DNA of 64,000 nucleotides from Undibacterium cyanobacteriorum (GTDB lineage: Bacteria; Pseudomonadota; Gammaproteobacteria; Burkholderiales; Burkholderiaceae_D). Under the pieces are notes generated by a model that saw only the letters and a list, made by a program, of their open reading frames with translations, had not been told where the DNA came from and did no database searches. Where the stretch lies: assembly GCF_031326225.1 (NCBI RefSeq), contig NZ_CP133720.1:2790001-2854000 (forward strand), given 5' to 3'. The translations under genes and the position numbers were made by a program. Of the stretch, positions 1 to 7,225 are shown piece by piece. Positions within the stretch are counted from its first letter, which is position 1; every line of letters starts with the position of its first letter.

Positions 1-1
1 G

Positions 2-946
2 CCCGAAGTGTTTCAACGTATTTTCAATCTCTTCCAAGCCAAGAAAGAAACGACCGCACCAGCGCATCAAGATGTCTTGCGCCATATCGAAGTTCCTTTA
101 TGGATTTCCTTCATCGGTGTGCCTATCTTTAGCTTGTTGGGCGTATGGACCACGCATCATTTTTTCCAAGTACCTTTGCTGCTCGCGTTTCTCTCTTTGG
201 CTTTGGTGTATTTGTTGACGATCATCTGCATCAATTCAATCGCTTTGACTTCATGGGTACCCACCAGTGGTTTAGCCAAGATCACGCAATTTTCAATCGG
301 CAGCCTCGATCGCAGTAACCCAGCGAGCAACTTGATTCCAGCTGGGATGTCGGCCGAAGTCGCTTCCAGTGCAGCCGTCCTCTTGTCCGATATCAAACCA
401 GGGTATATGTTGGGAGCTCGTCCACGACACCAAGCCATTGGACATCTAATTGGCATCTTCGCGGGTACCTTAGCTTGCGTACCGATCTTCTTTTTGCTGT
501 TTCTGCCAGCCGACGCTGAGGGCATCCGTCACACAGCACGCATCGTCAGTGATCAATTTGCCTTTCCTGCAGCGATGCAATGGAAAGGTGTCGCTGAGTT
601 GATTGCACATGGATTTAGCAATCTTTCTCATAGCGCGATAGTTTCGATTGTTGTGGCCACCGTGATTGCGATTGCCTTCGAACTCGCCTCGATTTTCACC
701 AAAGGACGTTTTCCTTTGTCGGCCATCTCGATTGGACTCGGTGTGGTCTTGCCTCCCGAATCAGTCCTCGCCATGTGGATAGGTGCATTTTTCTTTTGGT
801 TGATGGAACGCCGCCATCGGCATGCGCCGAAAGATAGCGCCGGATATCAGACCTGGGTCGAAGGCGCACAATCGATTGCCGCAGGATTACTCGCTGGTTC
901 CGCTTTAATTGGCATTGGTAACGCGTTCATTAATGTTTTGATGTAG
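2..946 (+). CDS. OPT-family oligopeptide transporter, C-terminal part (cut by window edge)
   Basis: The reading frame is open to the left edge, so the GTG at position 8 is not a credible start and the N-terminus lies outside the window. The visible ~314 residues are mostly hydrophobic, with at least six membrane segments. The C-terminal stretch (SAISIGLGVVLPPES, then WIGAFFFWLMERR and a glycine/alanine-rich last helix) is typical of bacterial OPT transporters, inner-membrane proton-coupled importers of oligopeptides or metal chelates. Family members are roughly 600-700 residues, so about half is seen. Substrate cannot be judged from this part. It converges with the minus-strand gene ending at 1026. 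Confidence 0.8.
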   Translation, partial: PEVFQRIFNLFQAKKETTAPAHQDVLRHIEVPLWISFIGVPIFSLLGVWTTHHFFQVPLLLAFLSLALVYLLTIICINSIALTSWVPTSGLAKITQFSIGSLDRSNPASNLIPAGMSAEVASSAAVLLSDIKPGYMLGARPRHQAIGHLIGIFAGTLACVPIFFLLFLPADAEGIRHTARIVSDQFAFPAAMQWKGVAELIAHGFSNLSHSAIVSIVVATVIAIAFELASIFTKGRFPLSAISIGLGVVLPPESVLAMWIGAFFFWLMERRHRHAPKDSAGYQTWVEGAQSIAAGLLAGSALIGIGNAFINVLM

Positions 947-1025
947 TTTCAATGTAGGCTTAATGTGGTTTTGCGGTGGACTACGAAGCCCACCATTCAA
1001 GAGGAGAAACCGCGAATATCAAAGC

Positions 1026-1670
1026 TTAAGAACGATGCAAACGATGTACGCCGGCGGCAATTTGCATATGATTGAAACGCGCAAACGCATTCAACAGTTG
1101 CGTGGTGCCAGTGAAACTCTCATCTATACGCTGCAACGCATAGGCACAGGCTTCTAAGCTCGACAATTGATCTGCCTTATGTGCCTGACGAATTAGATAC
1201 TGTGAGGCGGGAACCTCTTGCAGCGATATGCGTGGCAATTGCAATAAGCTTGGATTCGCTGCCAACATCGCTCGACTTTGACGCCAACTGGCGTCAATCA
1301 CTACTAAGCGAAGCGCGCTGGCTGGCTGATCTTGGTATACGCTTGTAGATGGCGCAATTTCAAAATTCGCTTTCTTCAAAATTTCATGATCTTCTGTTTC
1401 TGGATACAGCAGAACGCTTTGCTTTGCACCGCCATTCAACCAACTTCGAAGTGTCACTTCATCGAAAGCGATTCCTACTTCAATTTGACTTTGCGGTAGA
1501 CACAAATGCAGTAAGCGTCCGCTACTCTTAATGTGACACGCTTCTTGTGGATGCTGCAGGATCAGCACCTCGGTAAGAGGTAATGCGACTTCAACACAGG
1601 CACAAATACAAGCCGATGCAGCGCGCAGACATCGCGCACACATTGCGCGCTTTTGTGGAACATCCATCAT
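1026..1670 (-). CDS. tapT: DTW-domain tRNA-uridine aminocarboxypropyltransferase (TapT/YfiP-like)
   Basis: A 214-residue protein of the DTW family, whose characterised members transfer the 3-amino-3-carboxypropyl group of S-adenosylmethionine to uridine in tRNA (acp3U at position 47 in E. coli TapT). Visible marks are an N-terminal cysteine cluster (C11-x2-C14, then C21, C23, C25), probably a zinc site, and the family signature as D126-A-S-W129 inside LVVIDASWRQSRAM; many homologues have T in place of S. It is the last gene of a likely operon after the TonB-like gene and the epimerase gene, with a 36-bp gap to the latter. Two adjacent ATGs (1670 and 1667) could start it and no Shine-Dalgarno is obvious. 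Confidence 0.8.
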   Translation of the reverse strand: MMDVPQKRAMCARCLRAASACICACVEVALPLTEVLILQHPQEACHIKSSGRLLHLCLPQSQIEVGIAFDEVTLRSWLNGGAKQSVLLYPETEDHEILKKANFEIAPSTSVYQDQPASALRLVVIDASWRQSRAMLAANPSLLQLPRISLQEVPASQYLIRQAHKADQLSSLEACAYALQRIDESFTGTTQLLNAFARFNHMQIAAGVHRLHRS

Positions 1671-1706
1671 GATGAAATCAACGATAAGGTGCGGGTGATA
1701 GCGAGT

Positions 1707-2624
1707 CTATTCAGCGTGAATAATTTGCGTTAAGGCTGAATTGAGATCTTGAAATTGGAAGCGAAATCGAAGCGCGAGCAATTTGCTCGGCACAATGTGG
1801 GCGCCCTCTAACAGCAAAACCGCACGTTCTCCCAGCAGCGAATTTAGAACGAAGGCTGGCGTAGAAAATATCGCTGGGCGACGCAATACTTGCGCCAAAC
1901 ATTGGGTAAAAGTCGCATTACTGACAGGCTGCGGTGCAACCAAATTATATGGGCCGCTACAAGCTTCATCATCCAATAATCGGAGTACCGCTTGAAGGTA
2001 ATCGACATGGTGAATCCAACTCATCCATTGACGACCATGCCCGAGCTTCCCTCCGAGTCCAAGGCGAAACGGTAGTAACATCTTTTTCAAAACACCACCA
2101 CGCGGATCGAGCACTAAGCCGGTCCGCAACAACACCACGCGAACGTCTTGACCTTGCTGTTGTGCTTGGTCGGCGTAACGCATTGCTTCGGCTTCCCAGT
2201 CGCGGCAAAGCTGAGCAGAAAAATCATTGCCAGATGGAGTCGCCTCGCTTAACTCAACTGCATTGCTATTACCGTAGTAGCCAATTGCCGATCCACTGAT
2301 GAATACTTTAGGTCCGCGTGCTTTGCGCAATAATTGTTCGACCAAATTGCGGGTCAAACTGACACGACTCGCAAGTAATTCCTTTTTTCGGGTTTCTGTC
2401 CACGCTGCATCGACAATCGGAGCGCCGGCAAGGTTAATCACGGCATCAAAATCGTATTCAGCAATTTGATCAATATGGGCAATTGCTTTCACTTGAGGAC
2501 CACAGATTTGCGGGACTTGATGTGGCCGTCGACTCAGCACGGTCACGGCGTCACCACGTGCAATCAATGCCTCGCAGAGGCGTTGACCAATCAAGCCAGT
2601 ACCACCGGTAATCAAGACATGCAT
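1707..2624 (-). CDS. yfcH: TIGR01777-type epimerase / SDR-family protein (YfcH-like)
   Basis: A 305-residue NAD(P)-binding protein of the extended/atypical SDR group. The Rossmann nucleotide loop is GGTGLIG at residues 7-13, and the central SGSAIGYYGN stretch and the C-terminal DUF1731-type tail (residues ~250-300) match the YfcH/SDR39U1 family. Substrate is unknown for the family; YfcH is only loosely tied to division or nucleotide-sugar chemistry. Start choice is supported by GGGAG seven bases before the ATG at 2624. It lies 15 bp after the TonB-like gene and 36 bp before tapT, on the same strand, so the three are probably cotranscribed. Confidence 0.85.
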   Translation of the reverse strand: MHVLITGGTGLIGQRLCEALIARGDAVTVLSRRPHQVPQICGPQVKAIAHIDQIAEYDFDAVINLAGAPIVDAAWTETRKKELLASRVSLTRNLVEQLLRKARGPKVFISGSAIGYYGNSNAVELSEATPSGNDFSAQLCRDWEAEAMRYADQAQQQGQDVRVVLLRTGLVLDPRGGVLKKMLLPFRLGLGGKLGHGRQWMSWIHHVDYLQAVLRLLDDEACSGPYNLVAPQPVSNATFTQCLAQVLRRPAIFSTPAFVLNSLLGERAVLLLEGAHIVPSKLLALRFRFQFQDLNSALTQIIHAE

Positions 2625-2639
2625 AGCAGCGCTCCCTTT

Positions 2640-4742
2640 TTAGAACTGTGGAAGATCGTCCAATATCCGTAGTCTATCGCCAAAAATCCAAACGTGTTTG
2701 ACCTCGATCACATCATACTTCGCTGCCAGTGCCGGTGGGAACGCGGCATAAGGGCCATTGGTAAGAGCGATATTCCGAGCACGCTCATCATGTGCTCGAT
2801 TGCCACTGCTCTTGAGTATGCTTACTTCTTCAACACTACCATCGTTCTTAATGATGACCATCAATTCGAGATTGAATTCTGTGTTACCAATCGAACGCTT
2901 TTCATAGATCAAGTTACCGTTACGTTCCCATTTCAGACGAACACTATCGATGTACATTCTGAGCGGGACTTCTTTATCATAAGCGCCAAGGAAGCTACGA
3001 CGACGTGCTCGCTGGCTCTCATCGACTCCTCGTGTGCTTGGCAAGCGCGATTTTAGGACATCACCTTGACGCACTTGATCACGCAGTCGGCTAGCTAAGT
3101 CCGTTGGGGCTGCGTTCGCGAGATTAGCAGCTTGTCCGTTCTTAATTTGAGCATTGCCTGCGCCATTCCCAGTGCCATTAGGGTTGGCGTTGCCGTTTGG
3201 ATTGCGTGATCCGGCCGACTCCCCACCATTCAGATTATTTCCAGTGCCACTTTGCGCCAATAGACGCTCGGCGTTGGCCTTCGCAGCGGCATCTGCAGCC
3301 GCCTTATCCGCTGCCAATTTCGCAGCCAAACGCTGTTCAGCGGCTTTTTGTTCAGCGGCTCTTTGCTCGGCTAATTTTTGCTCAGCGGCGCGTTGTTCTG
3401 CCGCCTTTTGCTCGGCCAAGCGTTGTTCTGCTGCTTTTTGCTCAGCAAGCTTCTGTTCGGCGAGTTTTTGTTCCGCGAGTTTTTGTTCGAGTATTTTTTG
3501 CTCTGCTAGCTTTTGCTCAGCGATGCGCTTCTCAAGCAACTGCTGTTCAAGCTGTTTTTGTTCCTGTGCTTTTTTCTCCGCCAAGGCTAAGGCCTGCTGC
3601 TTCGCCACGCGCTCCTGCTCTTCTCGTTCACGTTGTTTAGCTAAGGCCGCTTGACGTTGTTGCTCTTGCTCCAAAGCCAATTGCTTTTGTCGCTGTTGTT
3701 CGGCCTGACGTCGTTGCTCTTCTTGTTTCAAGGTTTCTTGAGCCAATAACTCTTTCCGTTTGGCTTCCTGCAGAGCTTCTTCGAGTGCTTGTTCCTGCTC
3801 GCGTTTGGCTAAAGCTTGTGCTGCTTTCTGTTTGGCGATTTGGCGCTGCTCATTACTATCACGCACCGTTTCAAGTGGTGTAATGTCGACCGCTTTTTGT
3901 GATTTTTCATCGAGCATTTTCGCTAGGCGTTGCTGTTGTTCCTCAGCCGCCTTGGCGAGCAATTGTTGAGAGCGCAGTTCCTCCTGCCGCTTTTGTTCGG
4001 CGAGACGCTGCTGCTCTTGCTCTTTTTTCTGCTGCTCTTCTTGTAGTCGTTTTGCCGCGAGCTCGGCCTTACGCTTCTCTTCTTGCAGTTGTGCCTCTGC
4101 GTCTTTATCGATGACCGCGTCCGCCGGAATCGGTTCTGCTTGGCGCTTTTGTTCTTTCTTGTCGCTACGCTGACGCTCTAATTCCTCTTCGCTGGTCAGT
4201 GGCACTAAAAAGTCTTCGTTTTTTGTTTGATCTTGCGTGATGATGCGAACCGGGGCTTCCGGTGGTGGCAATACCGTTTTTTGAACTGGCGGTGCGCTCT
4301 GGGATGCTTGCTTTTTTGCACTAGACTTGGTCTTGCTTGCCAGCCTTTTGTTCGGTTCTTGCGCAGTTACGACGCTTGGTCGCGGCAGCACGACGATGCC
4401 ACCGTCGGCCTTAGCAATTGGCACAGGCAAGATTGGTTCGGGCAGCTTAAATAATTCGGTCATCGTGACCGATGGCGCGGCTGGAGCCGCTTGCTTATTC
4501 GGTGCGGGTAAATCAAGTTGTACTTGAATACCCTCGACCGGCTTACGGCGTTCTTTCCAAGGAAGCTCTAGACTGGGCAACTCCAAGCCCGGAATGCCGA
4601 TTTGCAAAGATAATATCAGTGCATGAATCACTAAAGAAACGAGTAAGCCGCTCCATAAACGACGCTCCGCCCGTTCGCGCGGCTCAGCCGGCTCAAATTC
4701 GTCCGGTGGTGTCAGCTGATGAGAGACAGAATCAAAATGCAT
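2640..4742 (-). CDS. TonB/TolA-like energy transducer with a very long repetitive stalk
   Basis: A 700-residue protein: cytoplasmic N-tail (1-30), one membrane helix (31-50) carrying an SxxxH motif (S36, H40) as in TonB/TolA anchors, a proline-rich stretch (50-190), a charged Q/E/K/A-rich coiled coil (~190-490), a Gly/Asn linker (~495-540), and a TonB-type C-terminal domain (~590-690) that would contact outer-membrane partners. Residues ~404-469 are thirteen near-identical 5-residue units of the type AEQKL/AEQRA. TonB itself is usually 240-300 residues and TolA ~420, so this is a giant. No exbB/exbD or tolQ/tolR is adjacent. TonB against TolA function cannot be decided from sequence alone; the C-terminal fold favours TonB. 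Confidence 0.8.
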   Translation of the reverse strand: MHFDSVSHQLTPPDEFEPAEPRERAERRLWSGLLVSLVIHALILSLQIGIPGLELPSLELPWKERRKPVEGIQVQLDLPAPNKQAAPAAPSVTMTELFKLPEPILPVPIAKADGGIVVLPRPSVVTAQEPNKRLASKTKSSAKKQASQSAPPVQKTVLPPPEAPVRIITQDQTKNEDFLVPLTSEEELERQRSDKKEQKRQAEPIPADAVIDKDAEAQLQEEKRKAELAAKRLQEEQQKKEQEQQRLAEQKRQEELRSQQLLAKAAEEQQQRLAKMLDEKSQKAVDITPLETVRDSNEQRQIAKQKAAQALAKREQEQALEEALQEAKRKELLAQETLKQEEQRRQAEQQRQKQLALEQEQQRQAALAKQREREEQERVAKQQALALAEKKAQEQKQLEQQLLEKRIAEQKLAEQKILEQKLAEQKLAEQKLAEQKAAEQRLAEQKAAEQRAAEQKLAEQRAAEQKAAEQRLAAKLAADKAAADAAAKANAERLLAQSGTGNNLNGGESAGSRNPNGNANPNGTGNGAGNAQIKNGQAANLANAAPTDLASRLRDQVRQGDVLKSRLPSTRGVDESQRARRRSFLGAYDKEVPLRMYIDSVRLKWERNGNLIYEKRSIGNTEFNLELMVIIKNDGSVEEVSILKSSGNRAHDERARNIALTNGPYAAFPPALAAKYDVIEVKHVWIFGDRLRILDDLPQF
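3336..3530 (-). repeat. Tandem 15-bp repeats encoding the TonB-like stalk
   Basis: About thirteen imperfect 15-bp units run in frame through the coiled-coil part of the TonB-like gene. On the plus strand the units look like TTCAGCGGCTTTTTG, TTCAGCGGCTCTTTG and CTCGGCTAATTTTTG. Each encodes five residues (A-E-Q-K/R-L/A). Because the unit length is a multiple of three, gain or loss of copies would lengthen or shorten the stalk without a frameshift. Confidence 0.85.
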
Positions 4743-4860
4743 GCAGGCGCTCGTTGTGCAACTTCGTCATTGGCATTATCACTTGGTCTGCATTATCCCA
4801 GATTTTTATGCACAAACGGCAAGCATTCAGGGAATGTCGTTTCTTGATCGCGTTGTTGCT

Positions 4861-5508
4861 TCACAGGACGACACTCGCCTCACGCTTAACAAAAAACAAA
4901 CTAGACCCCACCATCACTAAAACAGAACCAAACACGCGATTTTGCATTTTCTGCGCCTTGGGATGGCGCATCCAACGCTGTAATGAGGAAGCTAAGATGG
5001 CGTAACCATGCATGACCGAGGTATCCACGAAAACCATGGTGACGGCCAGAATGCTCAACTGCGGCAACACAGGCGCTTGGCTGTTGATGAAATTAGGTAG
5101 CACTGCAACCATGAACACGATTCCTTTAGGATTGCTGGCATTGGTTAAGAAGCCGGTCAAAATGCGGCTGGCGGGACTGGGGCAACTGTTTTTCGTTTCG
5201 ATCTGCATGCTAGGTTCATGGTTAGTCTTTGCGAAAAATTGTTGTAGCCCGAGGTAGATCAGGTAGGTCGCCCCCAAAATCTTTACTATCGAAAACGCAG
5301 TTTCTGAGGCAAGCAACAAAGAACCAACGCCAGCACCAGCAATGACCAAGACCAAAAGAAGACCGAGTTGCAACCCAAAAATCGTCACACTGGCGCGCTT
5401 AACACCGTATGCTAATCCATGAGACATCGAGAGAATCGCCCCTGACCCCGGCGAAATAGCGATTAAGCAAGCAGCGCAGAAAAAAGAAAACCAAGTGGCG
5501 AAATTCAT
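4861..5508 (-). CDS. LysE/RhtB-family amino-acid exporter
   Basis: A 215-residue inner-membrane protein with about six hydrophobic segments and the family start MNFATWFSFF followed by an SPGSGAIL motif near residue 20 (the usual SPGP loop). The central T-x2-SNPKG-like motif (LTNASNPKGIVF) is also diagnostic. Members export basic or neutral amino acids and homoserine lactone; the substrate here is not predictable. An in-frame ATG at 5562 would add 18 residues (TLFASLSLRLFVSSLS), encoded by a low-complexity pyrimidine-rich tract; I prefer ATG 5508 because the family begins there. Neither start has a clear Shine-Dalgarno. It is not obviously in an operon with its neighbours. Confidence 0.85.
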   Translation of the reverse strand: MNFATWFSFFCAACLIAISPGSGAILSMSHGLAYGVKRASVTIFGLQLGLLLVLVIAGAGVGSLLLASETAFSIVKILGATYLIYLGLQQFFAKTNHEPSMQIETKNSCPSPASRILTGFLTNASNPKGIVFMVAVLPNFINSQAPVLPQLSILAVTMVFVDTSVMHGYAILASSLQRWMRHPKAQKMQNRVFGSVLVMVGSSLFFVKREASVVL

Positions 5509-5512
5509 AATT

Positions 5513-5558
5513 GAAAGAGAAGAGACAAAGAGACGAAGAGACAGAGAGGCAAAGAGAG
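5513..5558. repeat. Degenerate octamer repeat (purine-rich) before the LysE-type gene
   Basis: The plus strand carries consecutive degenerate 8-bp units (AAAGAGAC, GAAGAGAC, AGAGAGGC, AAAGAGAG) directly upstream of the preferred LysE start, and in frame with the alternative upstream ATG at 5562. An 8-bp period is not a multiple of three, so slippage would shift that upstream frame. Confidence 0.6.
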
Positions 5559-5658
5559 TCATCTGAGACCGACATGCGATCCGAAAGTTCGCATTATCGC
5601 ATAGGACTCTATGTACTCATCGCCAATCGGAAATTATGCGTCCGCTGCGGCCTTTCGC

Positions 5659-6285
5659 TTAAGGAGTACCGTTCGCCCCGAACTGCAGGAAGGCCGGGCG
5701 TTCACATAGCAAATCAAAATAAGCATCCACATGTCTGAGCTGCGCATGCTCAATTGGCGTGCTACGCCAGCGATTAATCGAGAGGCCCAGCACCACATCT
5801 GCTAAGGTGAAATGTTTATCGGCCGCATAGGGGCCGCCGCGTTGCAAGTGCTGATCAAAAATCGTCATTAAGCGATTCCATTGAGTAGCACTATCCAACA
5901 TTTTGTCTGGTGCTTGAAAGTGTGGATGTTGGCGGACCAGTCCCATAAAGACATAGCGCCATGCTGAATTAAGATCGCTGGCTTGCCAGTCCATCCACTT
6001 CTCTACCTGTGCCCGTGCCATCGGATCAATCGGTAACAGATCGAGTCTTTGGTAGCGCGCTGCCAGATAACGGCAAATCGTATTCGACTCCCACAAGGTT
6101 CCAAACTCATCGCGTAAGACAGGCACCATCGCGTTTGGATTCAGCGCCAAAAATTCTGGGCTCTGCGTTGAATTGGAGGTGCCAGATCCAAACTCAACAT
6201 GTTCATAACTGATACCAATTTCAGCACACGTCCATAAAACTTTACGAACATTAATCGATGAGCTTTTTCCAAAGATCTGCAACAC
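5659..6285 (-). CDS. Glutathione S-transferase family protein
   Basis: A ~208-residue cytosolic protein with an N-terminal thioredoxin-like fold (LQIFGKSSSINVRKVL, cis-proline in NAMVPVL, then the WESNTICRYLA glutathione-contact motif) and a helical C-terminal domain ending in LADVVLGLSINRW. It probably conjugates glutathione to electrophiles; the active residue is likely a serine of the SSS stretch. The frame can be opened at GTG 6303, but an AGGAGG Shine-Dalgarno lies inside that extension at 6291-6296, five bases before GTG 6285 and eight before TTG 6282. The true start is therefore GTG 6285 (or TTG 6282), not the longest frame. Confidence 0.85.
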   Translation of the reverse strand: MLQIFGKSSSINVRKVLWTCAEIGISYEHVEFGSGTSNSTQSPEFLALNPNAMVPVLRDEFGTLWESNTICRYLAARYQRLDLLPIDPMARAQVEKWMDWQASDLNSAWRYVFMGLVRQHPHFQAPDKMLDSATQWNRLMTIFDQHLQRGGPYAADKHFTLADVVLGLSINRWRSTPIEHAQLRHVDAYFDLLCERPAFLQFGANGTP

Positions 6286-6397
6286 AAGCGCCTCCTTTTT
6301 CACTTTGCCGTAACCAGTATCGGCGAGGGCTCGAGTATAAACACAGATGAAGTTCTAACGTAGTCATAAAATCAAAATGCAGCATTTCCATGTAATG

Positions 6398-6425
6398 CAC
6401 AATGCATAACGCATAATGCATTGTG
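6398..6425. repeat. 9-bp inverted repeat upstream of the GST gene
   Basis: CACAATGCA at 6398-6406 and TGCATTGTG at 6417-6425 form a perfect 9-bp inverted repeat with a 10-base loop. It sits between the terminator of the chalcone-isomerase-like gene and the GST start. It could be an operator or a transcript hairpin; there is no T-run after it on either strand, so it is not a simple terminator. Confidence 0.5.
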
Positions 6426-6436
6426 TTTCGCCCAAT

Positions 6437-6464
6437 AAAAAACGGACTCCTAAGAGTCCGTTTT
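6437..6464 (-). terminator. Rho-independent terminator of the chalcone-isomerase-like gene
   Basis: An 11-bp perfect stem (6439-6449 with 6454-6464; arm AAAACGGACTC) with a 4-base loop, followed on the minus strand by a T-run. It lies 36 bp after the stop of the minus-strand gene at 6501. Confidence 0.85.
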
Positions 6465-6500
6465 GATCGCGACATTGACGGATGCCCTCCATCTTGATCC

Positions 6501-7109
6501 TTAGCCCTTATCACCCAACATTTTTTCTTTGAGTGTACTGTCGACCGCACGGTCGCCTAACCAAATTTTCAATACCGCATTGAAAAACAGTGGCTCCGCA
6601 ATCGTTGCACCAATTTGCTTCCCGTTTAGAAAAGATTGCATGCCTGTTCCAGGGTTCCAATCCAGCATCAACACATCACCCTTTTTAAGGCTTGGAACCG
6701 ATGCAAATAACTCACCAAACGAGACCGTTTGATTTACCAATTTAGATTTTTCAGCTTTATCTGAATTGTCGTTGAGTCCCTTCATGAAAGCTTCGCCGAA
6801 ATCTTCAGAGCTAATTTCACGAAGCATTACAATCTGGACTCGCTTGGGACCAGTCAAGGCCAAGATATCTGCTGTCGTTGTCTTTTTGTCGGTCAAATAT
6901 AAACCCGCAACATAGAGTTTAAAAAAGGCCGCTTTAACGCGCATTCCGGCGCCGTTGAGTTTGAGATCTTTACCACCGACTTTAGCGGTATCTTCAAATT
7001 TCACACCATTTACTTCAGTGCTTGCGAAGCTTTGCCCACAGGCCAAGATTAAACTGCAGCTAGCGATTAAATATTTAAGGCCTGTTGTAAGGCGGTTGGT
7101 CTGGCGCAT
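6501..7109 (-). CDS. Exported chalcone-isomerase-like protein
   Basis: A 202-residue protein with an N-terminal signal peptide (about 1-29, hydrophobic core YLIASCSLILACG, cleavage near SFA-S) and a chalcone-isomerase-like domain. Recognisable stretches are GVKFEDTAKVGGKDLKLNG, then RVKAAFFKLYVAGLYL and MLREIS. Bacterial members of this family are periplasmic proteins without known flavonoid chemistry; the plant fold relatives bind fatty acids, so lipid binding is possible but unproven. GGGAG before the ATG at 7109 supports the start. It stands alone with its own terminator. Confidence 0.8.
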   Translation of the reverse strand: MRQTNRLTTGLKYLIASCSLILACGQSFASTEVNGVKFEDTAKVGGKDLKLNGAGMRVKAAFFKLYVAGLYLTDKKTTTADILALTGPKRVQIVMLREISSEDFGEAFMKGLNDNSDKAEKSKLVNQTVSFGELFASVPSLKKGDVLMLDWNPGTGMQSFLNGKQIGATIAEPLFFNAVLKIWLGDRAVDSTLKEKMLGDKG

Positions 7110-7225
7110 ATCAACTCCCGGTATAAAAAGTCTATCGTCAACATGCTTTCATTTTTGTGAGCAACTTGTCTCACGAAACAGAAAGCAACTTCATGCAAAA
7201 CTGTCTTGCCATTACATCATACTTG

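Noticed and set aside
963..1157. Small plus-strand frame between the OPT and tapT genes
   Set aside because: It overlaps the tapT 3' end, has no ribosome site and no recognisable product.
3336..3530. Possible CRISPR-like array
   Set aside because: The units are contiguous 15-mers without spacers and code for protein in frame.
3154..3654. Plus-strand open frames opposite the TonB-like stalk
   Set aside because: They are antisense readings of the 15-bp repeats and give low-complexity Ser/Cys/Ala text.
4472..5005. 177-codon plus-strand frame across the TonB/LysE gap
   Set aside because: Antisense to the ends of two well-supported genes, with no ribosome site.
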